Positions 16,084-25,469 of a stretch of 64,000 nucleotides of DNA are shown here, piece after piece. The notes under the pieces were generated by a model. That model saw only the letters and a list, made by a program, of their open reading frames with translations, had not been told where the DNA came from and ran no database searches. The position numbers and the translations under genes were made by a program. Numbering within the stretch: the first letter of the stretch is position 1; every line of letters begins with the position of its first letter. Source of the stretch: Aurantimicrobium photophilum. Its GTDB lineage: Bacteria > Actinomycetota > Actinomycetes > Actinomycetales > Microbacteriaceae. The stretch is taken from positions 62,001-126,000 of the forward strand of contig NZ_CP023994.1 of NCBI RefSeq assembly GCF_003194085.1, written 5' to 3'.

Positions 16084-17352
16084 GTGATTGACCCAGTATT
16101 GCTTCGCGAAAACCCAGACGTTATTCGAGCCTCTCAGGTGGCTCGTGGATCTGACCCAGGCCTCGTTGACGTTGCCTTGCAGGCAGATGCAGACCGTCGT
16201 GCTGCGCTGGCCGCGTTCGAAGAGCTGCGCGCAGAACAGAACGTGTTCAGCAAGAAGGTCGGTCAGGCACAGGGTGACGAGAAGAAGGCACTCCTTGCTG
16301 AGGTTGCCGAGCTCGCTGCGAAGGTCAAGGAAGCTAACGCTGCAGCAACTGCTGCTGATGAGGCCTACACCGAAGCTGCCCGCAAAATTCAGAACCCCAT
16401 CATTGAAGGCATTCCTTCCGGTGGTGAAGACAACTTTGTCACGTTGCGTGAAGTGGGAACTGTCCCCACCTTCGACTTCGAGCCCAAGGATCACCTGGAA
16501 CTGGGTGAAAGCCTCGGCGCTATCGACATGACTCGTGGCACCAAGGTTTCTGGCGCCCGCTTCTATTTCCTGCGCGGTATTGGTGCACGCCTCGAGCTTG
16601 CCCTGATGAACTTGGCACTCGATCGTGCCCTTGAAGCAGGCTTCGTTCCCCTGATTACCCCTACCCTGGTTCGTCCCGACATCATGCAGGGCACCGGATT
16701 CTTGGGCGAGCACTCAGACGAGATCTACTACCTCCCCGCAGATGATCTGTATTTGACCGGCACCAGTGAGGTCGCGCTCGCCGGCTACCACGCCGACGAA
16801 ATCATTGACCTCACCGACGGCCCACTGCGTTATGCCGGCTGGTCCACCTGCTACCGCCGCGAAGCCGGATCCAGCGGAAAAGACACCCGCGGCATCATCC
16901 GCGTACACCAGTTCAACAAGCTGGAAATGTTTGTCTACACAACACCCGAAGAGGCTGAGGCAGAACACGACCGCCTTGTTGCCTGGCAGGAAGGAATGCT
17001 CCAGTCACTCGGTCTGGCATATCGCGTGATCGATGTTGCTGCGGGTGACCTGGGCTCCAGTGCTGCACGCAAGTTCGACATCGAAGCCTGGGTTCCCACT
17101 CAGGGCGCGTTCCGTGAACTCACCAGCACCTCAAACTGCACGACCTACCAGTCGCGTCGCCTGGAAACTCGTTACCGCACAGAAAGTGGCAAGACCGCCC
17201 CGGTTGCCACCCTCAACGGAACCCTGGCCACCACGCGCTGGTTGGTTGCCATCCTGGAAACTCACCAGCAGGCGGATGGCTCGGTCATCATTCCTGAAGC
17301 CCTTCGCCCCTACCTTGGTGGCATGTCCGTGATCACTCCGGTGGGCTCCTAA
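16084..17352 (+). CDS. serS: Seryl-tRNA synthetase
   Basis: This 422-residue class II synthetase begins with an N-terminal coiled-coil arm (about 30-100, rich in Ala/Glu/Lys) that grips the long variable arm of tRNA-Ser. The catalytic core contains motif 2 ([21 protein letters not shown]) and motif 3 near [17 protein letters not shown], plus [13 protein letters not shown]. It charges both tRNA-Ser genes found just downstream (18265 and 19788). The start is GTG 16084. Its stop directly abuts the GTG of the HAD hydrolase, so the two are co-transcribed. Confidence 0.97.
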   Translation: MIDPVLLRENPDVIRASQVARGSDPGLVDVALQADADRRAALAAFEELRAEQNVFSKKVGQAQGDEKKALLAEVAELAAKVKEANAAATAADEAYTEAARKIQNPIIEGIPSGGEDNFVTLREVGTVPTFDFEPKDHLELGESLGAIDMTRGTKVSGARFYFLRGIGARLELALMNLALDRALEAGFVPLITPTLVRPDIMQGTGFLGEHSDEIYYLPADDLYLTGTSEVALAGYHADEIIDLTDGPLRYAGWSTCYRREAGSSGKDTRGIIRVHQFNKLEMFVYTTPEEAEAEHDRLVAWQEGMLQSLGLAYRVIDVAAGDLGSSAARKFDIEAWVPTQGAFRELTSTSNCTTYQSRRLETRYRTESGKTAPVATLNGTLATTRWLVAILETHQQADGSVIIPEALRPYLGGMSVITPVGS

Positions 17353-18171
17353 GTGTCAGTTGTTGCGCCTGAAGATCGATGGCTTGTTGCCCTCGATGTT
17401 GATGGCACCCTGCTGACTCATCGCGGAGATGTTGCACCGGAAGTAGTCGATGCAGTTCGTGCTGCTGCGCAGCGCGGCCACGAAGTGATGTTGGCAACCG
17501 GCCGCTCACTTGTGGAGACCATTCCGGTTCTTCGACAGCTCGATATCTGGCCTGAGTATGTGGTGTGTTCCAACGGTGCCATGCTGCTCAAGCGCGATGC
17601 GTTAGCCGAGGATGGCTACATCAAGCACTACATCGAAACCTTTAATCCGGAGAAGGTACTCAAGCTCATCAAGGGACACCTTCCTGACGGGAAGTATGCC
17701 GTGGAAGATGAGCACGGAAACTACTACTTCACCGAACCCCTTCCCGGAGTAGATCCCACCCTGATGGCACATCAGGTCGATTTTGAGGGCTTACTCAATC
17801 TGCAAGCAACCCGCGTTGTGGTGGTTTCCCCTGATCACGACACCGAAGACTTCCTGCAGGTTGTCGAACGCATCGGCCTCAAGCAGGTCAGCTACTCCAT
17901 TGGCTGGGCAGCATGGCTGGATATTGCTCCCGAAGGAGTATCTAAGGCTTCTGCTTTGGAGAAGGTGCGCGAAGCACTCGACTTCCCTCGCTCACGCCTC
18001 TTTGCTGCCGGAGATGGCAACAATGACATTCAGATGATTGAGTGGGCGGCAGAACTCGGCCGTGGCGTTGCCATGGGCAACGCGGAGCCTGAAATCAAGG
18101 CCGTTGCGAATGAAGTCTGCGGAGAAGTACAGGACTTGGGCCTCCTTGAGGCATTGAATAAACTGCCTTAA
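17353..18171 (+). CDS. Cof-type HAD-superfamily sugar/nucleotide phosphatase
   Basis: This 272-residue HAD hydrolase of the Cof/IIB type carries motif I ALDVDGTLLT (nucleophile Asp about 15), motif II ATGRS, a Lys in GVSKASALEKV and the metal-binding motif GDGNNDIQMI. The cap domain lies between motifs II and III. The family removes phosphate from small metabolites such as sugar phosphates and flavin nucleotides. The substrate cannot be told from sequence. It starts with GTG right after the serS stop, an arrangement common in actinobacteria. Confidence 0.9.
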   Translation: MSVVAPEDRWLVALDVDGTLLTHRGDVAPEVVDAVRAAAQRGHEVMLATGRSLVETIPVLRQLDIWPEYVVCSNGAMLLKRDALAEDGYIKHYIETFNPEKVLKLIKGHLPDGKYAVEDEHGNYYFTEPLPGVDPTLMAHQVDFEGLLNLQATRVVVVSPDHDTEDFLQVVERIGLKQVSYSIGWAAWLDIAPEGVSKASALEKVREALDFPRSRLFAAGDGNNDIQMIEWAAELGRGVAMGNAEPEIKAVANEVCGEVQDLGLLEALNKLP

Positions 18172-18264
18172 TCCACAACTCAGGGCTCTCACAGGAACCT
18201 CTGGAACGCTTATCTGAGCAGTTCGGGTAGACTCATCAAGTTGTTTTCTTTACGAAGACAACAA

Positions 18265-18352
18265 GGAGGGCTGTCCGAGCGGCCGATGGAGCTGGTCTTG
18301 AAAACCAGTGTGCAGCAATGCATCGTGGGTTCGAATCCCACGCCCTCCGCCA
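18265..18352 (+). tRNA. tRNA-Ser(TGA)
   Basis: The acceptor stem GGAGGGC (18265-18271) pairs with GCCCTCC (18342-18348). The anticodon stem is CTGGT/ACCAG with loop CTTGAAA, giving anticodon TGA at 18299-18301. A long variable arm and the T loop GGTTCGAATCC are present. Discriminator G is followed by an encoded CCA. TAGACT at 18228-18233 could be the -10 box. Confidence 0.97.
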
Positions 18353-18386
18353 TAGAGTTTCATTTCCGCCGATGTCAGGGGAGCAG

Positions 18387-19718
18387 ATGAGCGAAGAGAA
18401 GGCTTCACGCCAACGCCGCATTCGCTCTGCTCGTGCTGTCATTCGTCACGGTCGAGTTGCACCCGTCAAGGGATCGCGCACCGTTCTCGGTTTCATCGCT
18501 GCAGGACTTTCCGTCGTGCTCGTTGCGACCCTGTCCATCGCGGGTATTGCTTTCTGGGACATCACCCGCAGCGCAAATGCAGGTGTTGCCCTGGCAAACG
18601 ATCAGAAAATCCCCGACATTGGTGCCATCGAAGGTGGCGTGAACTTCCTGCTGGTAGGTAGCGACTCTCGTGAAGGCACCGACGCCAACGTCTTCGATGC
18701 TGACCCCGGCAGCACCCTCAACGACGTCAACATTCTTCTTCACATCTCTGCAGACCACACCAATGCAACCGTGGTCTCGATTCCTCGTGACTTGGTTGTG
18801 CGCTACCCCGAGTGCCCCGACGCTGATGGCGACGGCTATGGCGGCGGTGGCTGGACTGGTCCCATTAACGGCTCACTCAACGAAGGCGGACTTCCTTGTG
18901 TTGTTCTCACCGTTGAAGAGCTCACCGGCCTGAGCATTCCGTTCGCTGCCATGATTCAGTTCAATGGCGTGATCGAAATGGCTAACGCAGTTGGCGGTGT
19001 CGAAGTCTGTGTTGCTGAGCCCATCGAAGACGAATACACACAAACCTTCCTCGACGCTGGAATGCACACCCTGTCCGGCCTCCAAGCTCTTCAGTTCCTC
19101 CGCACACGCCACGGCGTCGGTGACGGTAGCGACCTCGGCCGCATCAGCAACCAGCAGGTTTTCTTGTCTTCACTCGTGCGCAAGCTCAAGAGTGCACAGA
19201 CGCTGACCAACCCTGTTGCTCTTTTCGGTCTGGCTAAAGCAGCCATCTCGAACATGACGTTGTCGAACAGCTTGAACAGCCTTGACACCATGGTGTCGAT
19301 TGCGATGGCTCTCAAGGACATCCCACTCGAGAACATTGTCTTTGTTCAATACCCTGGCTCAACCGGGGGTGCAGGGGTGTATGCCGGCAAGGTTCAACCG
19401 AACCAGGCAGAAGCTGACGCGCTTTTCGCAGCCATCCTTGCCGACCAGCCTATTGGCCTCAGTGGAACAACCGGTAATGGTTCTGTAGCTGACCCCGAAG
19501 CAGAAGCAAAGGCAGCTGCTGCAGCAGAAGCAGCAGCTAAAGCTGCTGCAAAAGCAGCCAAGGCTTCACCAACTCCTTCCGCCTCATCTTCGTCGAGCGC
19601 GACAGCAGCACCAGCTACCACTCCTGCACCTGAGGTTGCCGTCCTTCCCGAGACCGTCAATGGTCAAACAGCAGGTCAATACACCTGCTCTGCCGGCCGC
19701 ACGCTCAACGAGCAATAA
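18387..19718 (+). CDS. LytR-CpsA-Psr (LCP) family cell-wall glycopolymer ligase
   Basis: This 443-residue membrane-anchored protein has a cytosolic basic N-terminus, one membrane segment (about 38-60) and an LCP domain outside the cell. The LCP domain includes NFLLVGSDSREG, VVSIPRDLVVRYPEC and LQALQFLRTRHG-VGDGSDLGRISNQQ. A C-terminal tail of Ala, Lys, Ser, Thr and Pro follows (about 360-425). LCP enzymes move polymers from lipid carriers onto peptidoglycan. The start at 18387 follows a GGGGAG ribosome site. Earlier in-frame starts lie at 18372 or inside the tRNA. It sits between two tRNA-Ser genes. Confidence 0.9.
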   Translation: MSEEKASRQRRIRSARAVIRHGRVAPVKGSRTVLGFIAAGLSVVLVATLSIAGIAFWDITRSANAGVALANDQKIPDIGAIEGGVNFLLVGSDSREGTDANVFDADPGSTLNDVNILLHISADHTNATVVSIPRDLVVRYPECPDADGDGYGGGGWTGPINGSLNEGGLPCVVLTVEELTGLSIPFAAMIQFNGVIEMANAVGGVEVCVAEPIEDEYTQTFLDAGMHTLSGLQALQFLRTRHGVGDGSDLGRISNQQVFLSSLVRKLKSAQTLTNPVALFGLAKAAISNMTLSNSLNSLDTMVSIAMALKDIPLENIVFVQYPGSTGGAGVYAGKVQPNQAEADALFAAILADQPIGLSGTTGNGSVADPEAEAKAAAAAEAAAKAAAKAAKASPTPSASSSSSATAAPATTPAPEVAVLPETVNGQTAGQYTCSAGRTLNEQ

Positions 19719-19787
19719 GACTTCGATTATTCCCGGCGAAATCCTCCGGGTATGATTGCTGAGGTACTTCTGCTTGCAGAAATACAT

Positions 19788-19879
19788 GGAGACGTCGCAT
19801 AGTTCGGCCTAGTGCACCACCCTGCTAAGGTGGAGTCCTCGTAAGGGGACCGCGGGTTCAAATCCCGCCGTCTCCGCCA
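19788..19879 (+). tRNA. tRNA-Ser(GCT)
   Basis: The acceptor stem GGAGACG (19788-19794) pairs with CGTCTCC (19869-19875). The anticodon stem is CCACC/GGTGG with loop CTGCTAA, giving anticodon GCT at 19824-19826. A long variable arm is present. Discriminator G is followed by an encoded CCA. TATGAT at 19751-19756 is a possible -10 box. Confidence 0.97.
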
Positions 19880-19885
19880 CGATCT

Positions 19886-19908
19886 TCGCCCCGTTACGGG
19901 GCGATTTT
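19886..19908 (+). terminator. Intrinsic terminator of tRNA-Ser(GCT)
   Basis: TCGCCCCG (19886-19893) and CGGGGCGA (19897-19904) form a perfect 8-bp stem with a TTA loop, followed by TTTT. It starts seven bases after the tRNA CCA end. Confidence 0.9.
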
Positions 19909-19929
19909 CGGTTAAACCTTAAACTTTTT

Positions 19930-19958
19930 CTTGAACCTTTGCGGCTTCTCCCGTATAG
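19930..19958 (+). promoter_or_regulatory. Promoter of the DEAD-box helicase gene
   Basis: TTGAAC (19930-19935) and TATAGT (19953-19958) are spaced by exactly 17 bases, the best sigma70-type promoter seen in the window. Transcription from here would give a leader of about 180 bases before the helicase ATG at 20143. Confidence 0.65.
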
Positions 19959-20014
19959 TCAAGAGGTCGGCTCTTGACACTGCACAGTGGTGCAGATGGG
20001 TTTGTAAGTCAGGT

Positions 20015-20116
20015 GGGCCGGTTCCCCAACAATTCTGTTGGTGATAGTCACTCAATGTGAATCGGTCCCGGCCAAAGACTGCCCGGGTTCTTTCCAGCGC
20101 GTTTGTGCGCTGTTTT
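20015..20116 (+). promoter_or_regulatory. Structured 5' leader with terminator-like hairpin
   Basis: The helicase leader can fold extensively. GGCCGG (20015-20020) can pair with CCGGCC (20068-20073) and encloses a perfect hairpin CCAACA-ATTC-TGTTGG (20025-20040). Farther down, CAGCGC-GTTTGT-GCGCTG (20095-20112) is followed by TTTT (20113-20116) and looks like an intrinsic terminator 27 bases before the start codon. This suggests transcriptional attenuation or cold-dependent control. No known Rfam class was recognised. Confidence 0.5.
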
Positions 20117-20142
20117 GCTTTGAATCCAACCCAGGAAATGTC

Positions 20143-22233
20143 ATGCCTAAGAACAAGAAACCTGCCGGCGGTCGCCCGGCAAAGAACTTCGAACCCCGCT
20201 ACGGCGCCAAGAAGACCGGCGGTCCTTCCGCTGGTTCTCGCAGCCCAGGACACCGCGGCTTCCGCGCAGAACCTGCAGAGGCTCCTCGCAAGAACCGCTG
20301 GAACAGCGAAGACCGCGACGCACGTCGCAGTGCCCCCGCTGGCGAGCGTCCCGCTTACGGCGACCGCGCACCTCGTGGTGACCGTAGCGAGCGCCCTGCT
20401 TACAACCGTGGTGAGCGCTCCGAACGCCCATCGTATGGAGACCGCACGGAGCGTCCTCGTTACGAGCGTTCTGAGCGTCCCGCATACGGAGACCGTGCTC
20501 CACGTGGAGACCGTCCTTCCTACGGTGACCGTAACGAGCGCCCCGCGTATAACCGCGGTGAGCGTTCTGAGCGTCCCGCATTCAACCGTGGTGGGGATCG
20601 CCCAGCATACGGTGACCGCACTGAGCGTCCTCGCTACGACCGCGATGCACCACGTGGCGAGCGCCCCTCCTACGGAGATCGTGCTCCTCGCGGTGACCGT
20701 AATGAACGTCCTGCTTACAACCGTGGAGAGCGTTCCGAACGTCCTTCCTACGGTGAGCGTTCTGAGCGTCCTCGCTTTGACCGCGATGCACGTGGCGGCG
20801 ACCGTCCCTCGTATGGTGACCGTAACGAACGTCCTGCATATAACCGAGGAGAGCGTTCTGAGCGCCCTTCCTATGGAGACCGCAACGACCGTCCCGCACG
20901 TAACTTTGGCGGAGACCGTCCTCGTTACAACAAGGACGAAGCCCCTCGTCGTTCAGCATCTGACTTCTACCCTGCAAAGGACGAGAAGGCACGCTTCACT
21001 CCTGAGGAGGATGTCGTACTTGAGCGCCTCGAAGCACAGGCAACCACTGCTGCAGATGTTGATGGCGTGAGCTTTGCTGACCTCGGTCTTGGTGACAACA
21101 TTTGCCGCCAGCTGGCATCGATGGGTGCAGCGTCACCGTTCGCCATCCAGGCTGCAACCATTCCTGACGTTCTTGCCGGCAAGGATGTTCTCGGCCGCGG
21201 AAAGACCGGATCGGGCAAGACCATTGCCTTCGGTTCACCTGTTGTTGAGCGCCTGATGGAGAACAACGGTGGCAAGGACCGCAAGCAGGGACGTGCACCT
21301 CGTGCTCTGATTATGGCTCCCACCCGTGAGCTCGCTATGCAGATTGATCGCACAGTGCAGCCCATCGCTCGCTCGGTTGGTCTCTTCACCACCACCATCT
21401 TCGGTGGTGTTCCTCAGCACAAGCAGGTGATGAGCCTGCGCCGTGGCGTGGACATCATCATTGCGACCCCCGGTCGTCTGGAAGACCTCGTTGAGCAGGG
21501 TCACATCGACCTTTCTCACATCACCATCACGGTGCTGGATGAGGCTGACCACATGTGCGACTTGGGCTTCCTCGAGCCAGTGCAGCGCATCCTGCGTGCC
21601 ACCAAGGCTGATGGACAGCGTCTGCTGTTCTCGGCAACCTTGGACAAGGGTGTTGCCGCTATCGTGAAGGAATTCCTCAAGGATCCTGCAGTGCACGAAG
21701 TTGCCGGTGAAGACCAGGCGTCTTCCACCATTGACCACCGTGTCTTGGTTGTAGAGCACCGCGACAAGCCTTTCGTCATCGAGCAGCTTGCTTCTCGTGA
21801 AGGAAAGACTCTGATCTTTGCTCGCACACGCGCCTATGCAGAGCAGCTTGCTGACCAGCTCGAGGATGCAGGAATTCCTGCAACCAGCCTGCACGGTGAC
21901 CTCAACCAGTCACGTCGTACTCGTAACCTGCAGCTGCTCACCAGTGGTCGCGTGAACGTGCTCGTGGCAACAGACGTTGCTGCTCGCGGTATTCACGTCG
22001 ACGACATTGACCTGGTCATCCAGGCTGATGCACCAGATGAGTACAAGACCTACATGCACCGCTCCGGTCGTACCGGTCGTGCGGGAAAGCAGGGAACGGT
22101 GGTCACCATCATTCCTCGCACCCGCCAGCGTCGTATGAACGAACTCTTGGGCCGCGCAGAAATCTCTGCAGAGATGATTCCTGCTCAGCCAGGTGACGAG
22201 CTGCTCGACCAGCTCGCGTCATCGGCTGTCTAA
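20143..22233 (+). CDS. DEAD-box RNA helicase with Arg-rich repeat N-terminus
   Basis: This 696-residue protein starts with a disordered region (about 1-285) made of repeats of the GDRxERPxYxRGERSERP type, rich in Arg, Glu, Asp, Tyr and Pro. A complete helicase core follows: GKTGSGKT, APTREL, TPGRL, VLDEADHM, SATL, HGDLNQ, ATDVAARGI and HRSGRTGRAG. Family members unwind RNA in ribosome assembly, decay or cold adaptation. The basic repeat tail probably binds RNA and may drive condensation. The usual tail is C-terminal in many bacterial relatives; here it is N-terminal. Start 20143 follows AGGAAA; a start at 20038 lies in the structured leader. Confidence 0.92.
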   Translation: MPKNKKPAGGRPAKNFEPRYGAKKTGGPSAGSRSPGHRGFRAEPAEAPRKNRWNSEDRDARRSAPAGERPAYGDRAPRGDRSERPAYNRGERSERPSYGDRTERPRYERSERPAYGDRAPRGDRPSYGDRNERPAYNRGERSERPAFNRGGDRPAYGDRTERPRYDRDAPRGERPSYGDRAPRGDRNERPAYNRGERSERPSYGERSERPRFDRDARGGDRPSYGDRNERPAYNRGERSERPSYGDRNDRPARNFGGDRPRYNKDEAPRRSASDFYPAKDEKARFTPEEDVVLERLEAQATTAADVDGVSFADLGLGDNICRQLASMGAASPFAIQAATIPDVLAGKDVLGRGKTGSGKTIAFGSPVVERLMENNGGKDRKQGRAPRALIMAPTRELAMQIDRTVQPIARSVGLFTTTIFGGVPQHKQVMSLRRGVDIIIATPGRLEDLVEQGHIDLSHITITVLDEADHMCDLGFLEPVQRILRATKADGQRLLFSATLDKGVAAIVKEFLKDPAVHEVAGEDQASSTIDHRVLVVEHRDKPFVIEQLASREGKTLIFARTRAYAEQLADQLEDAGIPATSLHGDLNQSRRTRNLQLLTSGRVNVLVATDVAARGIHVDDIDLVIQADAPDEYKTYMHRSGRTGRAGKQGTVVTIIPRTRQRRMNELLGRAEISAEMIPAQPGDELLDQLASSAV

Positions 22234-22243
22234 GTCTGAAACA

Positions 22244-22280
22244 AAGAAGAGCCGCACCCCTTTGGGGTGCGGCTCTTCTT
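22244..22280. terminator. Bidirectional terminator between helicase and EamA gene
   Basis: A perfect 17-bp stem (22244-22260 with 22264-22280) around a TTT loop lies between the convergent helicase and transporter genes. It has A-rich and T-rich flanks, so it can stop transcription from both sides. Confidence 0.92.
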
Positions 22281-22293
22281 GTGTAAAGAGTTA

Positions 22294-23208
22294 CTAGCTC
22301 AGAGCCAGCATGCCTGCAGCAGCTAATGCCAGGACCATACCCAAGAGTTGGAGCTTGGTGATCTTCTCGCGAAGTACCACAGCAGCCAAGATGATGGTTC
22401 CTGCCGGATACATCGCGGTGAGAACAGACATCACGCTGAGGTTTCCTGTCTGGATACCAAAGAGAAGCAGGGCATTTCCGGTCGCATCGAGGATTCCACA
22501 GCCCAGCGCCAGCAGGATGCCGTTCTTGTAATCAAGAACACCTTTGTCGCCCACAACCAGATCAGCTCGTGGCTTACCGTCGCGGCCAAAGTAGCCACGT
22601 TTGTGTGCCCAGCGAATCAAAGCCATGCCGCCGACGGCACTGAACATGATGGTGATATTGACGAAGCGGTTGAATACGAGCGGGTAGACACCGGCTCCTT
22701 GCGGAACCTGATCCATCACGATGAGGAAGAGGCCAATCAAGATGCCCGAAACTGACGCAAAGATGATTCCGCGCAGACGTGGCTTGACGGCTTCTTTTTC
22801 TGGAGTGAATGCCACGAACACAATGGCAATGGCGCCAATTCCAAGAGCAAGATAGCCAAACCATGCCAAGGTTTCGCCCGCAATAAAGATTGCCCACAGC
22901 ACGGGGAAGATCGCTGAGATGAGGGCGCCGAGCGGAGAGAGAATACTCATCGGGCCAATGGCCAGTGCTGCATACAGCAACAAGATGGCAAGAGAGCCAC
23001 AGACGCCTGAAATAAGTCCCCAGAACACTGTTTCTGGGGTGACTTCACCAGGAACAAACAGGTTCAGGCCAAACAAGACAAATAAGCCCACCACACCAGC
23101 AACACCTGTTGCGAGGAATGCGCCCATGCGCTTTGAGGCCATTCCGCCCAGGAAGTCGCCGCTACCAAAGACAAGGGCGCCAGAGAGGCCAAAGAGGACG
23201 GTGAGCAT
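22294..23208 (-). CDS. EamA/DMT-family transporter
   Basis: This 304-residue protein has about ten membrane helices in two homologous halves, typical of EamA-type metabolite exporters. The first half has SGDFLGGMASKR and PLGALISAIFPVLWAIFIAGE. The second half ends with YPAGTIILAAVVLREKITKLQ, the usual end of the repeat. The substrate is unknown; relatives export amino acids or drugs. TAGGCT on the minus strand (23220-23215) lies six bases before ATG, so the mRNA is probably leaderless. Confidence 0.87.
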   Translation of the reverse strand: MLTVLFGLSGALVFGSGDFLGGMASKRMGAFLATGVAGVVGLFVLFGLNLFVPGEVTPETVFWGLISGVCGSLAILLLYAALAIGPMSILSPLGALISAIFPVLWAIFIAGETLAWFGYLALGIGAIAIVFVAFTPEKEAVKPRLRGIIFASVSGILIGLFLIVMDQVPQGAGVYPLVFNRFVNITIMFSAVGGMALIRWAHKRGYFGRDGKPRADLVVGDKGVLDYKNGILLALGCGILDATGNALLLFGIQTGNLSVMSVLTAMYPAGTIILAAVVLREKITKLQLLGMVLALAAAGMLALS

Positions 23209-23214
23209 TGTTCC

Positions 23215-23220
23215 AGCCTA
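23215..23220 (-). promoter_or_regulatory. Leaderless -10 box of EamA gene
   Basis: TAGGCT on the minus strand lies six bases before the start codon at 23208. Confidence 0.5.
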
Positions 23221-23375
23221 AGTGTTTCCTGAGAGCCACGGTGCGTAAACAACAAACAAAACACAGGCTTGCGCCCTGTTGGTTGTAGAAGCTCCACACC
23301 CATGTTGCTGAGTGTCGTTGCTTACGGTGCAATAAGTCTGGAGTTGTAGATATTCACCTCGAAAGGTTCCACACC

Positions 23376-25397
23376 ATGTCAGTCATCGACAAAATGGAGA
23401 CAGAAAACGAGTCAGCAACCGTTGACCGTCAGTTTCTGGAACGCTTTTTGCTCGGTAAATGGGCAGATATCCGCCTCGCTTCGCGTGAACTAGCCGGACG
23501 CCCTGAGATGCAGGGCATTCCCGGTCTTACCAAGGACGAACACCGCGCACGCGTTCTGGAACAGCTCAAACTGCTGGTGCAAAACGGACAGGTCAATCTC
23601 TCCTTCCCTGTTGAGTTTGGTGGCAAAGCAGATCACGGTGGAAATCTCGCCGCTTTCCAGGAACTGGTAGTTGCTGATCCCTCTATGCAGATCAAGTCAG
23701 GTGTGCAGTGGGGACTCTTCGCTGCAGCAATCCTGCACTTAGGCACCAAGCCACACCACGAACTCTGGTTGCCTTCGGCCATCACTCTCGAAACCCCCGG
23801 CGTCTATGCCATGACCGAAACCGGTCACGGCTCGGACGTGTCCTCGATTGCCACCACGGCAACTTATGACGAAGAAACTCAGGACTGGGTAATCAATACA
23901 CCGTTCCGCGGCGCATGGAAGGACTACCTCGGCAACGCGGCCCTGCACGGCAAAGCAGCCGTTGTCTTTGCCCAGCTCATTACCAAGGGCGTGAACCACG
24001 GCGTTCACGCGTTCTATGTTCCGCTGCGCGACCACGACGGTAACTTCTTCCCCGGTATTGGCGGCGAAGACGATGGTCTCAAGGGTGGTTTGAACGGCAT
24101 CGATAATGGTCGTCTGCACTTCTCCAATGTTCGGGTTCCCCGAACCAATCTGCTCAACCGTTACGGCGATGTTGCTGAAGACGGAACCTACACCTCTCCC
24201 ATCGCCAGCCCCGGTCGACGCTTCTTCACGATGTTGGGAACGCTGGTGCAAGGCCGCGTCTCCCTGGATGGGGCTGCGGTCAATGCCTCCAAGCTCGCAC
24301 TGCAGATTGCGGTGACCTATGGCAATGAACGCCGCCAGTTCGGACAGGCCGGACAGTCTGAAACAGTTCTGATGGACTATCAGCGTCACCAGCGCCGACT
24401 GATTCCGCTCATTGCCACGACTTATGCTCAGGCCTTCTCTCAAGAAGTCCTTCTCGAGAAGTTTGATTCCGTCTTCAGTGGCGCTGATGACACTGATGAC
24501 AACCGTCAAGATCTTGAAACCCTGGCCGCAGCGCTCAAACCATTGTCGACCTGGCATGCTCTGAACACCTTGCAGGAAGCACGCGAAGCATGTGGAGGTC
24601 AGGGTTTCCTGGCAGAGAATAGATTGACAGCACTTCGTGCTGACATGGACATCTATGTCACCTTCGAAGGAGACAACAATGTCCTCTTACAGCTCGTAGC
24701 CAAACGTCTACTCACCGACTACAGCCGCAAGTTCAAGGATGCAGACACCGGAACGCTTGCCCGCCTCATGATGGAGCAGGTTACCGAGCGAGCTGTGACC
24801 GGCTCAGGTTTGCGCCGCCTCGGCCAGAACGTGCACGACCGCGGATCAACAGCACGCGCTGTCAATGAACTGCGTGATCCTGAGGTGCAGCGCGATCTAC
24901 TCACCGATCGCGTCGAAACCATCATCGCGGAAATCGCTCTCGATCTGCGTGACGCTAAAAAGTCCGGAACTGAAGCAGAGGTCTTCAACCAGAAGCAGAG
25001 CCAACTCATCGAGGCAGCATCTGCTCACGGACACTTATTGCAGTGGGAAGCCTTCACTGACGCCCTCTCCCGCATCGAAGACGAAGGGACCAAACAGGTG
25101 CTGACCTGGGTCCGCGACCTCTTCGGACTTCACACCATTGAGAAGAACCTGTCGTGGTATCTGATTAAGGGACGCCTCTCAGCACAGCGTGCTGAGGCGG
25201 TGACCGCCTATGTTGATCGGTTGATTACGCGTTTGCGCACACACGCTCAGGACCTCGTTGACTCTTTTGGTTATGGACCCGAGCACCTGCGCGCAGAGAT
25301 TGCCACTGGCATCGAGGGCATTCGCCAAGAAGAAGCACGTCACCACTACGAGAAGCTCGCAGCCAGCGGCACCGCACCCGTTCCCGAAAAACATTAG
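23376..25397 (+). CDS. Acyl-CoA oxidase-like acyl-CoA dehydrogenase
   Basis: This 673-residue flavoprotein is much longer than the roughly 390-residue acyl-CoA dehydrogenases and matches the acyl-CoA oxidase layout. FAD/substrate motifs are AMTETGHGSDVSSI and YGNERRQFGQ. ACGGQGFLAENRL and VTFEGDNNVLLQL contain the Glu expected as catalytic base. A helical C-terminal domain (about 450-660) completes the oxidase form. It should catalyse the first step of fatty acyl-CoA beta-oxidation, passing electrons to O2 or an electron-transfer protein. It stands alone, with GAAAGG before the ATG. Oxidase versus dehydrogenase chemistry cannot be settled from sequence. Confidence 0.85.
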   Translation: MSVIDKMETENESATVDRQFLERFLLGKWADIRLASRELAGRPEMQGIPGLTKDEHRARVLEQLKLLVQNGQVNLSFPVEFGGKADHGGNLAAFQELVVADPSMQIKSGVQWGLFAAAILHLGTKPHHELWLPSAITLETPGVYAMTETGHGSDVSSIATTATYDEETQDWVINTPFRGAWKDYLGNAALHGKAAVVFAQLITKGVNHGVHAFYVPLRDHDGNFFPGIGGEDDGLKGGLNGIDNGRLHFSNVRVPRTNLLNRYGDVAEDGTYTSPIASPGRRFFTMLGTLVQGRVSLDGAAVNASKLALQIAVTYGNERRQFGQAGQSETVLMDYQRHQRRLIPLIATTYAQAFSQEVLLEKFDSVFSGADDTDDNRQDLETLAAALKPLSTWHALNTLQEAREACGGQGFLAENRLTALRADMDIYVTFEGDNNVLLQLVAKRLLTDYSRKFKDADTGTLARLMMEQVTERAVTGSGLRRLGQNVHDRGSTARAVNELRDPEVQRDLLTDRVETIIAEIALDLRDAKKSGTEAEVFNQKQSQLIEAASAHGHLLQWEAFTDALSRIEDEGTKQVLTWVRDLFGLHTIEKNLSWYLIKGRLSAQRAEAVTAYVDRLITRLRTHAQDLVDSFGYGPEHLRAEIATGIEGIRQEEARHHYEKLAASGTAPVPEKH

Positions 25398-25417
25398 ACA
25401 CACCTCGCCTCCAAGCA

Positions 25418-25453
25418 CGAAAGAGCCGGCCCCCTGGGGAGCCGGCTCTTTCG
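25418..25453. terminator. Bidirectional terminator after acyl-CoA oxidase gene
   Basis: CGAAAGAGCCGGC (from 25418) pairs with GCCGGCTCTTTCG (to 25453). An inner CCCC-T-GGGG extends the stem with one bulged A. It separates two convergent genes. Confidence 0.88.
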
Positions 25454-25469
25454 GTTAAGCGTGTTCTCA

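Noticed and set aside
20350-20900. CRISPR-like repeated DNA
   Set aside because: The repeats are imperfect, in frame and encode the Arg-rich domain. There are no constant repeats with unique spacers, and no cas genes.
20057-21070. 337-residue frame and antisense frames over the helicase N-terminus
   Set aside because: These come from the repeat-rich helicase coding sequence read in other frames.
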